This document shows, piece by piece, positions 8,344 through 17,484 of a stretch of DNA of 64,000 nucleotides. The notes under the pieces were generated by a model. It did not search any database and was not told the DNA's origin. It saw only the letters and a list, made by a program, of their open reading frames with translations. Numbering within the stretch: position 1 is the stretch's first letter; the number at the start of each line of letters is the position of its first letter. This stretch comes from Legionella erythra (lineage in GTDB: Bacteria; Pseudomonadota; Gammaproteobacteria; Legionellales; Legionellaceae): NCBI RefSeq assembly GCF_001467615.1, contig NZ_LNYA01000023.1, positions 231,258 to 295,257 on the forward strand. Reading direction: 5' to 3'. The position numbers and the translations under genes are program-made.

Positions 8344-8925
8344 TTAAGTCGTAGGTTGATAGGCTTCGGCACCAATTTCAATGGTGACATCGTCACCTAA
8401 ATCAGGCAGAAACGCTTTAAGGCCAAAATCAGAGCGCTTGAGGGTGGTTGTCGCGGTAAAACCGACAGTCATGCGATCAGTAACCGGGTTTTTACCGGCT
8501 TTATTCATGGTGACATCCAGCGTGACCGGTTTGGAAATGCCCCGTACAGTCAACATACCGGTCACTTTCGCGGTATTTTTGCCAGTAAGTTCAACTTTGT
8601 CACTGACAAATTGGGCGGTTGGGTATTTTTTCACGTCAAAAAAAAGTTTATCCCCCAGGTGCTTGTCCAATTCGGGAATGCCGGTAACAAACTTGGCGAC
8701 ATCAACCGTCGCTTCGACTTTGCTGTTTTGCGGATTATCCTTATCCAGCATGACAAATCCCTTAACATACCATTTACCAGACTGCGTAGAAAAACCGAGA
8801 TGCTGGATACGCCACAAGACGTAACTGTGCTGATCATCAATCACCAGTTTCTCTGGAGCCGCGGAAAGCGGTAAACTCAGCATTGTTAAAAGTAAAATTG
8901 ATAAGAAGCGAATGGTGCGAATCAT
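8344..8925 (-). CDS. YceI-family periplasmic protein (second paralogue)
   Basis: A 193-residue precursor with a signal peptide (IRFLSILLLTMLSLPLSA), then a YceI domain: HSYVLWRIQHLGFSTQSG, FFDVKKYPTAQF, TVRGISKPVTLDVTMN and the LKRSDFGLKAFLP motif. It is a closer match to classical YceI than the copy at 7221. It starts 16 bp after the bufA1-like gene and ends 8 bp before the cytochrome b561 gene, which ties the bufferin genes and the YceI/b561 module into one transcription unit. Confidence 0.93.
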   Translation of the reverse strand: MIRTIRFLSILLLTMLSLPLSAAPEKLVIDDQHSYVLWRIQHLGFSTQSGKWYVKGFVMLDKDNPQNSKVEATVDVAKFVTGIPELDKHLGDKLFFDVKKYPTAQFVSDKVELTGKNTAKVTGMLTVRGISKPVTLDVTMNKAGKNPVTDRMTVGFTATTTLKRSDFGLKAFLPDLGDDVTIEIGAEAYQPTT

Positions 8926-8941
8926 GGTAACTCCTGATAAA

Positions 8942-9223
8942 TTATTGGGCTGAATTGGGTTTTGCTGGCGGCGTTAGTTGACCGCCGACTATCCGTTCAC
9001 AAACGCCGGCTGGCAGCAAGATAAACGCATCCGCCTGTTTATCTTCGGTCGCGGAACCGGCACAGGAGGCTTTGGCCGTGGCACAATCATTCATGCCGGC
9101 CTTGACTATCCCATAACATTTTTCACTCTCAACCGCCCCGGATTCGGCCAGGGCCAATTGATTGACGGCGGCGGCTAAAAAAGCACCCATGGCTGTGCAA
9201 ATTATTTTTTCCTTGTTCATCAT
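8942..9223 (-). CDS. bufA1: BufA1-type bufferin precursor (DUF2282)
   Basis: Small 93-residue precursor with a signal peptide ending near LALA, then the DUF2282 pattern with four Cys in the mature part (residues 36, 47, 54, 75): EKCYGIVKAGMNDCA, KASCAG, and FILLPAGVCERIVGG. Members are exported metal-binding peptides modified on Cys by the DUF692 enzyme and named bufferins. The first ATG overlaps the upstream stop as TAATG; the second ATG (9220) sits at better spacing from AAGGA, so the start may be 3 bp further on. It lies directly after its predicted modification partners. Confidence 0.88.
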   Translation of the reverse strand: MMNKEKIICTAMGAFLAAAVNQLALAESGAVESEKCYGIVKAGMNDCATAKASCAGSATEDKQADAFILLPAGVCERIVGGQLTPPAKPNSAQ

Positions 9224-10017
9224 TAGTCCTTGAATAATACCTTCACGATCATTTGCGACTGCACCCATTTCTGTAATAGGCCCGCAGCGCGTATGCCCAC
9301 CTCGTTTTCATTGTGCCATCGACACAACCCCATGCAGATCTCGCCGAAAACCAGACCTTGCTGTAAAGCCCCCATGGCCCAGGCTTCATCAGGCGCCATC
9401 AGGTAGAAATGATTCAAATACTCTTGCCGCCAAAGCAGCCAGGATTGCCTATCCTGCTTAACGGCAGCGGGCGGAGGTTTACCCTGGTTAAGCGCCTCCC
9501 AAAGCGTTGGAGCATTCCACGACAAGGCCAGGGTTTGCAGTGAGGGATGCGTGGTAAAATGAAGATTTTCCCAGCGTTCAGGCGGGATGAGAGCCATCTC
9601 ATTTATTGTCACAGCCGGCAGGTCTTCTGCGTCAAACGCGAGGGCCATGGCCCATTCAAATTCAGCTAATTCGACAACAACACGGTATTCATCATTTAAA
9701 TGGTCTGACAAAAACGCAGGAAACTGGTGTCCGAACCAGCGAATGGAGCGGTAGGATGAAGGGTTTTGGTCCGCATACCCCGCCCCGAAACGCTGAAAGG
9801 CCTCATCACCCACATAGCGTTTCAGACAGGGAAAATTATTCGATAAGGCTTCCAGCAAACGCGATTGGTAGGCTTCTTTGTAAATACGTGCCCGCGTGCG
9901 CGCTGGTACGGTTGGGGTAGAAACAATCAGATCCTCTAAGGGATGGCCACCTATATCCGCATCCTGTGCTAATAAATAAGCTTGCAATTGCCGTTGAATA
10001 GCCGCCAGATTCGTCAT
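9223..10017 (-). CDS. bufC: DUF2063 protein, bufferin maturation partner
   Basis: The 264-residue protein begins [17 protein letters not shown] and contains [21 protein letters not shown], typical of the DUF2063 N-terminal domain (segment quoted in part). This protein pairs with the DUF692 enzyme and is thought to present the precursor peptide. The ATG at 10017 overlaps the bufB stop (ATGA); a longer frame to 10041 exists but would run into bufB. The 3' end overlaps the bufA1-type gene, so all three are translationally coupled. Confidence 0.87.
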   Translation of the reverse strand: MTNLAAIQRQLQAYLLAQDADIGGHPLEDLIVSTPTVPARTRARIYKEAYQSRLLEALSNNFPCLKRYVGDEAFQRFGAGYADQNPSSYRSIRWFGHQFPAFLSDHLNDEYRVVVELAEFEWAMALAFDAEDLPAVTINEMALIPPERWENLHFTTHPSLQTLALSWNAPTLWEALNQGKPPPAAVKQDRQSWLLWRQEYLNHFYLMAPDEAWAMGALQQGLVFGEICMGLCRWHNENEVGIRAAGLLQKWVQSQMIVKVLFKD

Positions 10018-10865
10018 GATACCGTTTCTCCGGCATGGCAACGGGCGGCAATAACTTTAGCCTTGTTCAGTTCGTTAAGTAATTCAGCCAGGGCCGGAAT
10101 CTGGTCATCCCGCTCAATCATAGTGGATACCCGGCCAAAACGCTGAAGTGCTTCCTCATATAAGGCCCAAACTGCAGCACTTACCGGCGCATCATGTGTG
10201 TCAATGAGGTAGTGGCCATGCTGTGAGTGCCCGGCCAGATGAATTTGCTTTACCCGCCCACTCGGAATAGCATCCAGATAGGTTAAAGGATTAAACCCGT
10301 GATTCACTGAACTGACATAGACATTGTTGACATCAAGCAGCAGGTAACAATCAGCCTGCTGGATTAACTCGTTGATAAATTCCCATTCGGTCATTTCTGA
10401 TGTGGTGTAGGTGAGGTAGCTTGAGACATTTTCAATTAAAATCCGTCTTTTGAGATAATCCTGCACCTGCTTGATGCGTGAGGCGATGTGATGAATCGCT
10501 TCCCGGGTATAGGGAACAGGCAGCAAATCATGCATGTTCAGCTCATCAACCCCAGTCCAGCACAAATGATCGGAAATCCACACCGGTTCAATGCGTTCTG
10601 CCAGTCGCTTCACCTCACTTAAGTAATCCAAATCCAGCTTGTCTGTGCTCGCAATGGAGAGGGAAACGCCGTGCATGACAAGCGGGTAGCACTGTCTAAT
10701 CTGCTCAAGAAAATAATGCGGTTTGCCGCCGGGGACCAAATAGTTTTCAGTGATGATTTCAAACCAGTCGATGAGGGGTTTTTGCTGTAAAATATCCAGA
10801 TAATGTTCAGTTCGTAGCCCCAGGCCGAATCCCAGGTAAGGAAAGCAATTGTCAGAAGGATTCAT
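10014..10865 (-). CDS. bufB: DUF692 multinuclear iron enzyme (MNIO), bufferin-modifying
   Basis: A 283-residue TIM-barrel enzyme of the DUF692/MNIO family, which uses a multi-iron centre and oxygen to modify peptide Cys residues. Likely metal-binding motifs appear in order: [53 protein letters not shown] and DTHDAPV. The start is 47 bp downstream of the bufA2-like gene, separated by a hairpin; the 3' end overlaps the DUF2063 gene. The clustering with two Cys-rich precursors supports a bufferin-type RiPP pathway for copper or another metal. Confidence 0.92.
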   Translation of the reverse strand: MNPSDNCFPYLGFGLGLRTEHYLDILQQKPLIDWFEIITENYLVPGGKPHYFLEQIRQCYPLVMHGVSLSIASTDKLDLDYLSEVKRLAERIEPVWISDHLCWTGVDELNMHDLLPVPYTREAIHHIASRIKQVQDYLKRRILIENVSSYLTYTTSEMTEWEFINELIQQADCYLLLDVNNVYVSSVNHGFNPLTYLDAIPSGRVKQIHLAGHSQHGHYLIDTHDAPVSAAVWALYEEALQRFGRVSTMIERDDQIPALAELLNELNKAKVIAARCHAGETVS

Positions 10866-10882
10866 ACCTTATCCAGCTTAAA

Positions 10883-10909
10883 ACCAGGTGGTTGACCCAC
10901 CTGGTCAGA
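10883..10909 (-). terminator. Hairpin between bufA2-like gene and bufB (possible attenuator)
   Basis: A perfect 9-bp inverted repeat (ACCAGGTGG/CCACCTGGT, 10883-10891 and 10897-10905) with a 5-nt loop. Read leftward, the direction of transcription, the stem is followed by TTTT. It lies between the precursor gene and its enzyme, where partial termination or RNA processing would give more precursor than enzyme. Confidence 0.55.
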
Positions 10910-10912
10910 ATA

Positions 10913-11164
10913 TTATTCCGCTTTTCCACCCACTTGCTTGCATTGCTCAGCCGTCAGGTCAACATAACCCTTGCCTTTGCAACTGTTTTGACCTTTGCAG
11001 GCATTCTCGCTGGTTTTACAATTGCTTAAGCCTTTGCAAGCGTTCACGCCCTGGCATTTGACTGTAGCTGATGCCGTGTCGGCATGCGCAACAACCGGGG
11101 TGAGAGAAAAAGCAGCGGCGGCAGTCATGGCTAATGCCGCGCCAGTCAGGTGTAACTTGTTCAT
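10913..11164 (-). CDS. bufA2: BufA2-type Cys-rich bufferin precursor
   Basis: An 83-residue precursor with a signal peptide ending near VVAHA, then a Cys-rich tail with six Cys (residues 37, 43, 49, 56, 62, 75) in KCQGVNACKGLSNC, NACKGQNSCKGKG and AEQCKQVGGK. The NxCKGxxxCKGKG pattern is that of the BufA2 subgroup of bufferin-type metallophores. An AAGGA site lies about 6 nt before the ATG. It is the first gene of the leftward operon, transcribed from the intergenic region that carries a Fur-like site. Confidence 0.87.
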   Translation of the reverse strand: MNKLHLTGAALAMTAAAAFSLTPVVAHADTASATVKCQGVNACKGLSNCKTSENACKGQNSCKGKGYVDLTAEQCKQVGGKAE

Positions 11165-11265
11165 AATAAGTCCTTTTTAATAATGAGAGTGGAAATGAAC
11201 CGATGTAATCTGGATAATTACCCGGTCTCATTAATTTAAAATGAATACAACGGATTAGCAAGAGG

Positions 11266-11280
11266 AAAATGATTCTCATT
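11266..11280. promoter_or_regulatory. Fur-box-like palindrome upstream of bufferin operon
   Basis: AATGATTCTCATT (11268-11280) matches the core of the Fur consensus (AATGATAATCATT) at 11 of 13 positions, with perfect AATGA/TCATT arms. It lies about 105 bp upstream of the bufA2-like start and overlaps the last codons of the MFS gene. Control of the leftward operon is an inference. Confidence 0.45.
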
Positions 11281-12457
11281 CAGGCGTTGTGTCTTTGCAA
11301 AAATAACTGGCTATCAAACACAGGAGCGAGCACAAAAAGAGGCTATAGGGGAAAACCAGCGGTTCCTTGACCAGCAATGTCCCGACCAAGCCGGCAATGA
11401 CGGCCGAACTGGAATTTCTAACCGTATTGAGCAGGGCAATGGCGGTACCCGTTTCGTGGGTGTAATTGGCTATAGCTAATGAAAAGGCCGGTGGGTTGGC
11501 AAGCGTAACGCCTACGTTAATCAATAGCAACGGCGTGAGGCTCCAAAGCGTCAGTCCCTGCTGATAAAAAAGGATAAGGCAAAGCAGGGCGCCCAAAGCC
11601 ATAACCCAACTGCCCTGGCGTATGCTGGTGGCCAAGTTTTGATTTTTGCGTAGATGGATACCCAAAAAATTACCGCCTATGAGAATGAAGCCATTGCTTG
11701 CGAACAAAATCGAGAACCAAAAAGGGGAAATGCCCAAATTGTCGATTACAAGGTAAGAAATATTGACCACAGCAATCATCACACAGGAAAATGCAGCGGT
11801 AATAATGGCCGTGGTAATCCACAGTTGCTGATGCCCTGCCAGTTTTCGATAAGCCAGTAACGATGTTTTAAAGGTTAAACGGTGCGATTTTCGCGACCAG
11901 TAGGCTGACTCACGCACCAGAGAAGGAATAAGCAGCAACAGAATAATGGCTATGATGAGCATGAAAAGGAAATCAGCCCGCCAGCCAAGATTGACAAAAA
12001 TGAGAGAACCCAGCAGCGGGGCAAAGATAGGCGAGACTGATACAATCATCGAAATGTGCGACAATAAACGAGCTCTAGCGGTATTATCTTCCTCATCCCG
12101 CGTGCAGGAAAAGGCGACTATATGAGCACAGCACACCGCAAACCCCTGCAATCCTCGCCCAAGAATCAGGATTTCAATGCTGGGGGACAGCATGCAGGCG
12201 ATGGTAGCCAACATGAACAGGTAAAAGCTAAAGCGCAGCACGCTGCGCCGCCCGTAGTGATCTACCAACGGCCCCCAAAAAAGCTGGGACAAGCCAAAGA
12301 CAAAGAAAAATAAGCTCAAGGTTAACTGACCCAAGGCATGACTTGTATTAAAATAGGCGGTAATGGCCGGCAGGGCAGGTTGGTATAAATCAAATACGAG
12401 CAAGGAAAAGGCAGACAAGGAAGCCAGATACAAAAAAGGGGTTTTAGTCGAGTGCAT
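11276..12457 (-). CDS. MFS drug-resistance transporter, Bcr/CflA type
   Basis: About 393 residues with twelve membrane segments. The N-terminus has the Bcr/CflA hallmark FDLYQPALPAI after helix 1, and motif A appears as GPLVDHYGRRSVL between helices 2 and 3. The ATG at 12457 is preceded by CGGAG at good spacing; a frame extending to 12496 lacks a ribosome-binding site. It is divergent from anmK. The substrate is unknown. Confidence 0.88.
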   Translation of the reverse strand: MHSTKTPFLYLASLSAFSLLVFDLYQPALPAITAYFNTSHALGQLTLSLFFFVFGLSQLFWGPLVDHYGRRSVLRFSFYLFMLATIACMLSPSIEILILGRGLQGFAVCCAHIVAFSCTRDEEDNTARARLLSHISMIVSVSPIFAPLLGSLIFVNLGWRADFLFMLIIAIILLLLIPSLVRESAYWSRKSHRLTFKTSLLAYRKLAGHQQLWITTAIITAAFSCVMIAVVNISYLVIDNLGISPFWFSILFASNGFILIGGNFLGIHLRKNQNLATSIRQGSWVMALGALLCLILFYQQGLTLWSLTPLLLINVGVTLANPPAFSLAIANYTHETGTAIALLNTVRNSSSAVIAGLVGTLLVKEPLVFPYSLFLCSLLCLIASYFCKDTTPE

Positions 12458-12525
12458 AATGCTCCGGGCCGACTTCACAATGCAGCTGTCAAGCATATCT
12501 TAAAACACACAGGAATGGATAGACT

Positions 12526-13623
12526 ATGAATTTATTTATTGGGCTTATGTCTGGAACCAGCATGGATGGCATTGACGCCGCCCTGGTTGATTTATCCACC
12601 CAGGCTTTGATCGATGGGGTGACCATTCCTTACAGCCAATCTGCGCGTGATGCTATTCAGGAGGTGCTGGACGGGCATCATACGCCTGGCTCTTTAAGTC
12701 AGCTAAATACCCTGTTGGGGCAGGAATTTGCTCATGCGGTGCAAATTTTATTAAAAAAGTCAAATACCACGCCCAGTCAGGTCAAAGCCATCGGCAGTCA
12801 TGGCCAGACACTCTGTCATAACACCAAAACCAGCATTCCCTACACGGTACAGCTCGGTTGCGCCCACACCATCGCGGAATTAACCAGTATAACCGTCGTG
12901 GCTGACTTCAGAACACGCGATGTGGTGCTGGGCGGTCAAGGCGCGCCCTTTGCCCCTGTTTATCATCAAGCCTTGTTTAATCATCTACGGCCGCATCCTG
13001 TTGCTGTGGTGAATATCGGCGGCATCGCCAATCTGACCTGGTTAAACGGCGATTGCGTTCGTGGCTTTGATACAGGCCCGGGCAATTGCCTGATGGACGC
13101 CTGGATAAAGAAACATCACCATCGTCCTTTTGATAAAGACGGAGCCTGGGCAGCCAGCGGCACAGTGATTGACGAACTATTAAACAACCTGCTTGCCGAT
13201 CCTTATTTTATACAGCCAGCGCCTAAAAGCCTTGGCAAGGAATATTTTAATGATTCGTGGCTCTATACCAGGCTTCAATCCCATTACCTGCCTCAGGATG
13301 TTCAGGCGACGCTGCTGGCCTTCACCGCCGTGACGGTCGGTGACAGCATTAAAGCCCAGGCAGCTACTCCAAGCCAGGTGCTTATTTGCGGTGGCGGCGC
13401 CCATAATGGCCAGCTGCTGGCAAATTTACAACAACAACTGCCTGAAATCCCCGTGCAAAGTACTGAAAAAGTTGGTGTAAATCCTGATTTTATTGAAGCG
13501 CAACTGTTTGCCTGGTTGGCAGAAAAAGCGTTAACGGGCACGGCCCTGGACTTAAGCCAGGTTACCGGTGCTAAAGGCAGGGCAGTACTTGGCGCCATCT
13601 ATGCAGCAGGGATTGACAAATGA
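12526..13623 (+). CDS. anmK: Anhydro-N-acetylmuramic acid kinase
   Basis: Phosphorylates and opens 1,6-anhydro-MurNAc to MurNAc-6-phosphate in cell-wall recycling. ASKHA-fold ATP-binding blocks are visible: GLMSGTSMDGIDAALVD at the N-terminus, IGSHGQTLCH, VADFRTRDV, VVNIGGIANLTWL, GFDTGPGNCLMDAW and the C-terminal LICGGGAHNG. The length of 365 residues is typical. An MFS gene starts 31 bp after the stop. Confidence 0.96.
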   Translation: MNLFIGLMSGTSMDGIDAALVDLSTQALIDGVTIPYSQSARDAIQEVLDGHHTPGSLSQLNTLLGQEFAHAVQILLKKSNTTPSQVKAIGSHGQTLCHNTKTSIPYTVQLGCAHTIAELTSITVVADFRTRDVVLGGQGAPFAPVYHQALFNHLRPHPVAVVNIGGIANLTWLNGDCVRGFDTGPGNCLMDAWIKKHHHRPFDKDGAWAASGTVIDELLNNLLADPYFIQPAPKSLGKEYFNDSWLYTRLQSHYLPQDVQATLLAFTAVTVGDSIKAQAATPSQVLICGGGAHNGQLLANLQQQLPEIPVQSTEKVGVNPDFIEAQLFAWLAEKALTGTALDLSQVTGAKGRAVLGAIYAAGIDK

Positions 13624-13653
13624 ATTTCCATTGAGGTGTAATGTGCGTTTTAA

Positions 13654-14952
13654 TTGCATGAAGACGCCATTTTGAGTACACGCAAGTTAGATTTTCAACA
13701 GCACAGCCAATTCAGTGCGTATGTCGTTTTTTTATTGTCCGCCACATTCTACCTTTATGAATTTGTTCTGCAGGTAGCGCCGGGCGTCATGGCCGAATCC
13801 ATGATGAAAACCTTCAAGGTCAGCGCCGCCGGTTTTGGTATCGTTTCAGCCTTTTATTTTTATGCCTATGCGCCTATGCAGCTGCCCGCTGGTGTGTTGT
13901 TTGATCGCTATGGCCCTCGAAAATTGATGACATATGCCTTGATACTTTGTGCATTAGGGTCATTCTTTTTTGCTTCCACCGACAGCCTGTTTACTGCGTC
14001 ATTGGGACGCTTTCTTATCGGCATCGGTTCGGCATTTTCGTTTATCGGCGTACTTGTTCTTATTTCAAGGTGGTTTCCACCGCAACAGTTTGCCCTGCTT
14101 GCAGGCATTGCTCAGTTAATGAGCTCTGTTGGCGCCATGTTTGGCGAAATGCCATTAGCCGCGCTTATTGAGGCAGTGGGCTGGCGTCAAGCCAGCTTTA
14201 TTCTGGCTGCTGTTGGATTTTTACTCGCTGCCCTCATCTGGTTCATCATCCGGGATTATCCTCATCAGCCCACGCAAACGCCACCCAAAAGGGCCTTTAT
14301 TGATGAATGGAAGCGGCTTTTGAGTGTCTGGCGTCAATCCTATACCTGGTATACCGGCGCTTATGCCTGTACCATCTGGACACCCATTGCGGTATTCGCT
14401 GCCTTGTGGGGCGTGCCTTATTTACAACAGAAATTTACGATAAGCGTCATTGCCGCCTCCGGATTATGCAGCATGATTTGGTTGGGTATCGGCGTCGGCA
14501 GCCCTTTGCTGGGCTGGGTCAGTGATCGTATTGCCAGCCGCCGCATTGCCTTGGGTTTAAGTTCCGTTTTTGGCCTGGGCGCGACTATTTTACTGCTCTA
14601 CGTACCCAATATCTCACTGGGCTCCATGTATTTTATCCTGTTCATGCTCGGCATGGGGGCCGGTGGACAGACGGTCAGTTTTGCTGTGATTAAAGACAAT
14701 AACCCGCCTGAACTCGTAGGCACCGCCTCCGGGTTTAATAATTTATCCGTTTTAATCGGCGGGGCGGTGTTTCAGCCTTTAGTCGGGGTTTTTCTCCATC
14801 ACAGCGAGGGGTGGTACAAAGTCAATGGTGTTCATGTTTACACGGTGGCCAGCTATAACAAAGCGCTGCTGGTGATGCCCTCTTGCTTCTTACTCAGCCT
14901 GTTGATTACACTCTTTTTCCTTAAAGAATCACATCCCGGGCGTCAGCAATAG
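13654..14952 (+). CDS. MFS transporter (Pht-like?)
   Basis: About 430 residues with twelve membrane helices and motif A as LPAGVLFDRYGPRKLM. The overall look resembles the Legionella Pht nutrient transporters, but that is a weak call. The start is uncertain: the frame opens only from TTG codons (13654 or 13672, the latter giving LSTRKLDF), whereas the best-placed ribosome-binding site (GAGGTG) precedes an ATG at 13641 that reads just six codons (MCVLIA) before a stop. Either that is a leader peptide, or one base has been lost or gained near 13655. It follows anmK by 31 bp. Confidence 0.82.
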   Translation: MHEDAILSTRKLDFQQHSQFSAYVVFLLSATFYLYEFVLQVAPGVMAESMMKTFKVSAAGFGIVSAFYFYAYAPMQLPAGVLFDRYGPRKLMTYALILCALGSFFFASTDSLFTASLGRFLIGIGSAFSFIGVLVLISRWFPPQQFALLAGIAQLMSSVGAMFGEMPLAALIEAVGWRQASFILAAVGFLLAALIWFIIRDYPHQPTQTPPKRAFIDEWKRLLSVWRQSYTWYTGAYACTIWTPIAVFAALWGVPYLQQKFTISVIAASGLCSMIWLGIGVGSPLLGWVSDRIASRRIALGLSSVFGLGATILLLYVPNISLGSMYFILFMLGMGAGGQTVSFAVIKDNNPPELVGTASGFNNLSVLIGGAVFQPLVGVFLHHSEGWYKVNGVHVYTVASYNKALLVMPSCFLLSLLITLFFLKESHPGRQQ

Positions 14953-14965
14953 CCAGGGCATCAGA

Positions 14966-15928
14966 TTACAGATTAAGCGTAGAAAACGCCGCTATCCCCT
15001 GTTGACAGGATAGATAAAGCTCCCGGGCGCAGTCTGCCCGGGATTTCCTGGAGGCTTGCTTATATAGTGAAAAAATATAAGACGAAGGCAGTTTCAGTTT
15101 TTCAGCGGTTAAAACATCGGGATTATTAATCATCCGCAACACATGGTTAATTGAAAGGTACAGAACAAAGCGTACAAAATTTTCAAATGGCCTGTCACTA
15201 TGCGGCAAAACCTCTAAATAACGAATTGCTGGCAACGCATCATTCACCAGGGCATCTTTGCATAAAATATTCAACGATTGAAGCGGTGAATGGCTATCGG
15301 TGACGCTTTGGGGCCAGCGACTTTTTTTTAAAATATAAGTATCCTCATAATAATCACGCAAGTTGTTGGTTTTTTGTAATAACAACCCCACGTGCCGGCT
15401 TAATGCCGGGAGCTCCTTGAAATCACGCTCGCTGAGTTGATAAGCATAAAATAACAAGCCGGTTAGGAATTCACCAACTACGCCGGCGGAGTAATAACAA
15501 TAGTCATCCATATCCGCCATATCAACAATGGTAGTCCCCAGGTATTTTTTCATGCCCGTTTTCATGATACCGCAATAGTGCAGACACAAGGCCTTTTCAT
15601 GCTCATCGAGGCCATTAAACAGTTTGATAACCCATGGATAATGATAAAATTTTTTCGTCTCATCCGAGGGCAGCTCAAGAAGCGTCTTAAGCAGGACTTC
15701 ATCAGTTTGCCGTTGCGATAAACCAAAAACCAGGGCATCCATGTAGTCGCATTTATCCTGAATACTTAAATCATTTGCATCCTCAATAATATCCAGCAAT
15801 TTATTGAGGTTGTATTGGCAAAGAACAGGAGACTTTAAAGGAGGTTTGAGCCTCATGATAGGAATAGAAAAGCTTTTGGATTCCTCAAGAAGGAATGCTT
15901 CATTCCGTATTATGATCTGATTATTCAT
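14966..15928 (-). CDS. Squalene/phytoene synthase-like protein
   Basis: A 320-residue all-helical isoprenoid-synthase-type protein. The substrate entry pattern KSFSIPIMRLKPPLK is followed by the first Asp-rich motif DIIED. The second half has YYSAGVVGEFLTGLL and LLLQKTNNLRDYYEDT, the second Asp-rich motif, which match squalene synthase signatures. Both Mg-diphosphate sites are intact, so activity on prenyl diphosphates is likely; the product is unknown. It lies 11 bp downstream of a glycosyltransferase in a leftward cluster and converges with the MFS gene 13 bp away. No other hopanoid genes are in the window. Confidence 0.8.
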   Translation of the reverse strand: MNNQIIIRNEAFLLEESKSFSIPIMRLKPPLKSPVLCQYNLNKLLDIIEDANDLSIQDKCDYMDALVFGLSQRQTDEVLLKTLLELPSDETKKFYHYPWVIKLFNGLDEHEKALCLHYCGIMKTGMKKYLGTTIVDMADMDDYCYYSAGVVGEFLTGLLFYAYQLSERDFKELPALSRHVGLLLQKTNNLRDYYEDTYILKKSRWPQSVTDSHSPLQSLNILCKDALVNDALPAIRYLEVLPHSDRPFENFVRFVLYLSINHVLRMINNPDVLTAEKLKLPSSYIFSLYKQASRKSRADCARELYLSCQQGIAAFSTLNL

Positions 15929-15939
15929 GCGTCCTGTCC

Positions 15940-16662
15940 TTAGTACCAGTATTTACAGTTTTTTTTCTGCTTGTACTGGCTTCTGAAGAATAAACCGGAG
16001 AGAAAATCAACGACCAAACGGGCGGATAGGGGATGTTGATCGATTTTTCTCAAAGACATCTCCACGTATTTATTATAAATAACCACCCGTTTCTGCTGCC
16101 TTCTGGCATAACGTTTTAACTGGATTGACAAACTAATGTCCTCTGTCACGAAATAGCGCTCATCAAAACCGCCCGTGGCTTCAAAAGCATTTTTTTTGCA
16201 GAATAAAAAGGAGCCTGCGCAACGGATATACCATCTGGAATAGTTATTCCAAATGGTAAACATCAACTGCATTAAACGCGAAACCGGCCTGTCCGGTTTT
16301 AACAGAAAAGAACCGGCTATGATCTCAGGGTCATGCAAAATAGCCAGACTGGTATCCAGCATTTCCGTCGTCATCAGGGTGTCCGCATCAAGAAAAATCA
16401 ATAACTCACCCCGGGCCTGATGGGCGCCTGTGTTTCTAACGCGTGCTATGTTACGCATGGGTTCTAAAATAACCCGGGCACCAAAATTTTCTGCAATTTC
16501 CGCTGTTTTATCTGAGGAATCATTATTCACGACAATGACTTCACCCTTAAGATGAGGGATAGACCAGGTAGCCGCATTAACTGAATGAAGGGTCATGGGG
16601 AGATAAGCCTCTTCATTATAGGCAGGAATAATAATGCTGTAGTGGCATTGAGCGTCTGGCAT
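15940..16662 (-). CDS. Family 2 glycosyltransferase (tandem copy B)
   Basis: The 240-residue protein starts at MPDAQCHYSIIIPAYNEE and is paralogous to the next gene upstream along its whole length. GT-A features are the N-terminal SIIIPAYNEE, VVNNDSSDKT and the DXD site in LIFLDADTLM. The C-terminus ends with NCKYWY, as in its twin. The open frame extends to 16842, but the extra N-terminus overlaps the twin and matches nothing, so the ATG at 16662 was chosen by homology. A weak hydrophobic segment in the middle (LMQLMFTIWN) may touch the membrane. Confidence 0.85.
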   Translation of the reverse strand: MPDAQCHYSIIIPAYNEEAYLPMTLHSVNAATWSIPHLKGEVIVVNNDSSDKTAEIAENFGARVILEPMRNIARVRNTGAHQARGELLIFLDADTLMTTEMLDTSLAILHDPEIIAGSFLLKPDRPVSRLMQLMFTIWNNYSRWYIRCAGSFLFCKKNAFEATGGFDERYFVTEDISLSIQLKRYARRQQKRVVIYNKYVEMSLRKIDQHPLSARLVVDFLSGLFFRSQYKQKKNCKYWY

Positions 16663-16724
16663 AACTATGGCTACGAAATGGTTATATAAATTATAGACAT
16701 CTTGGCTTTGCATCTCCAGTGGGA

Positions 16725-17444
16725 TTAATACCAGTATTTGCAGTTTTCCTTTTTCTTGTATTTGTTGCGCATGAGACCAATGGTCAAAAAATCCCAGACA
16801 ACCCGTGGGCTTAAAGAAAATTTGTTCATTTTTCTTAAACACATCTCAGTGTATTTTTTGTAAACAATCACTTGCTGACGCTGTCGTCTGGCATAGCGGT
16901 TTAAGCGTGCAGAAAAATTAATGTTTTCTGCTGCATAAAACGACTCATCATATCCTCCGATAGCATTAAACACCTCTTTTTTGCAGAATAGAAAACACCC
17001 GGAACAATGATGATTCCAACGCGAACGCATATTCCAGATGAAAAACATGAGTTGAATCATGCGTGAAACAGTCCTGTCCGGCTTTAATAGAAAAGAGCCG
17101 GCGACAATTTCAGGGTTATGAAGCGTTCCAAGACTGGTTTTTAGCATTTCCTCGGTCATCAGAGTATCGGCGTCGAGAAAAATCAACAACTGACCAGTTG
17201 ACTGCTGCACGCCCGTATTCCTGACCCTGGCTATATTGCGCACTGTTTCTGTGATAACGCGCGCACCAAGACTTTCAGCAAGACTCGCCGTGCTGTCCGT
17301 AGAGTCATTATCAACGACGATGACTTCGCCTCGATAAGCAGGCATGGACACCATGGCCGCCTCGACTGAGCGAAGGGTAGCCGGTAAAAATGCCTCTTCA
17401 TTGTGAGCCGGGATGATAATACTGTAGTGATAACTCTCTGACAT
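16725..17444 (-). CDS. Family 2 glycosyltransferase (tandem copy A)
   Basis: A 239-residue GT-A enzyme with HYSIIIPAHNEEAFLP, VVDNDSTDST, NIARVRNTG and the DXD site in LIFLDADTLM; it ends NCKYWY. It is clearly a tandem duplicate of the following gene (same length, same ends). Donor and acceptor are unknown. With the squalene-synthase-like gene it suggests a glycosylated isoprenoid or lipid, which is inference. The gene is preceded by a small acidic ORF. Confidence 0.86.
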   Translation of the reverse strand: MSESYHYSIIIPAHNEEAFLPATLRSVEAAMVSMPAYRGEVIVVDNDSTDSTASLAESLGARVITETVRNIARVRNTGVQQSTGQLLIFLDADTLMTEEMLKTSLGTLHNPEIVAGSFLLKPDRTVSRMIQLMFFIWNMRSRWNHHCSGCFLFCKKEVFNAIGGYDESFYAAENINFSARLNRYARRQRQQVIVYKKYTEMCLRKMNKFSLSPRVVWDFLTIGLMRNKYKKKENCKYWY

Positions 17445-17484
17445 ATGCGAAAATTAGAGAATAACGACTCACTAAAGTATAGAC

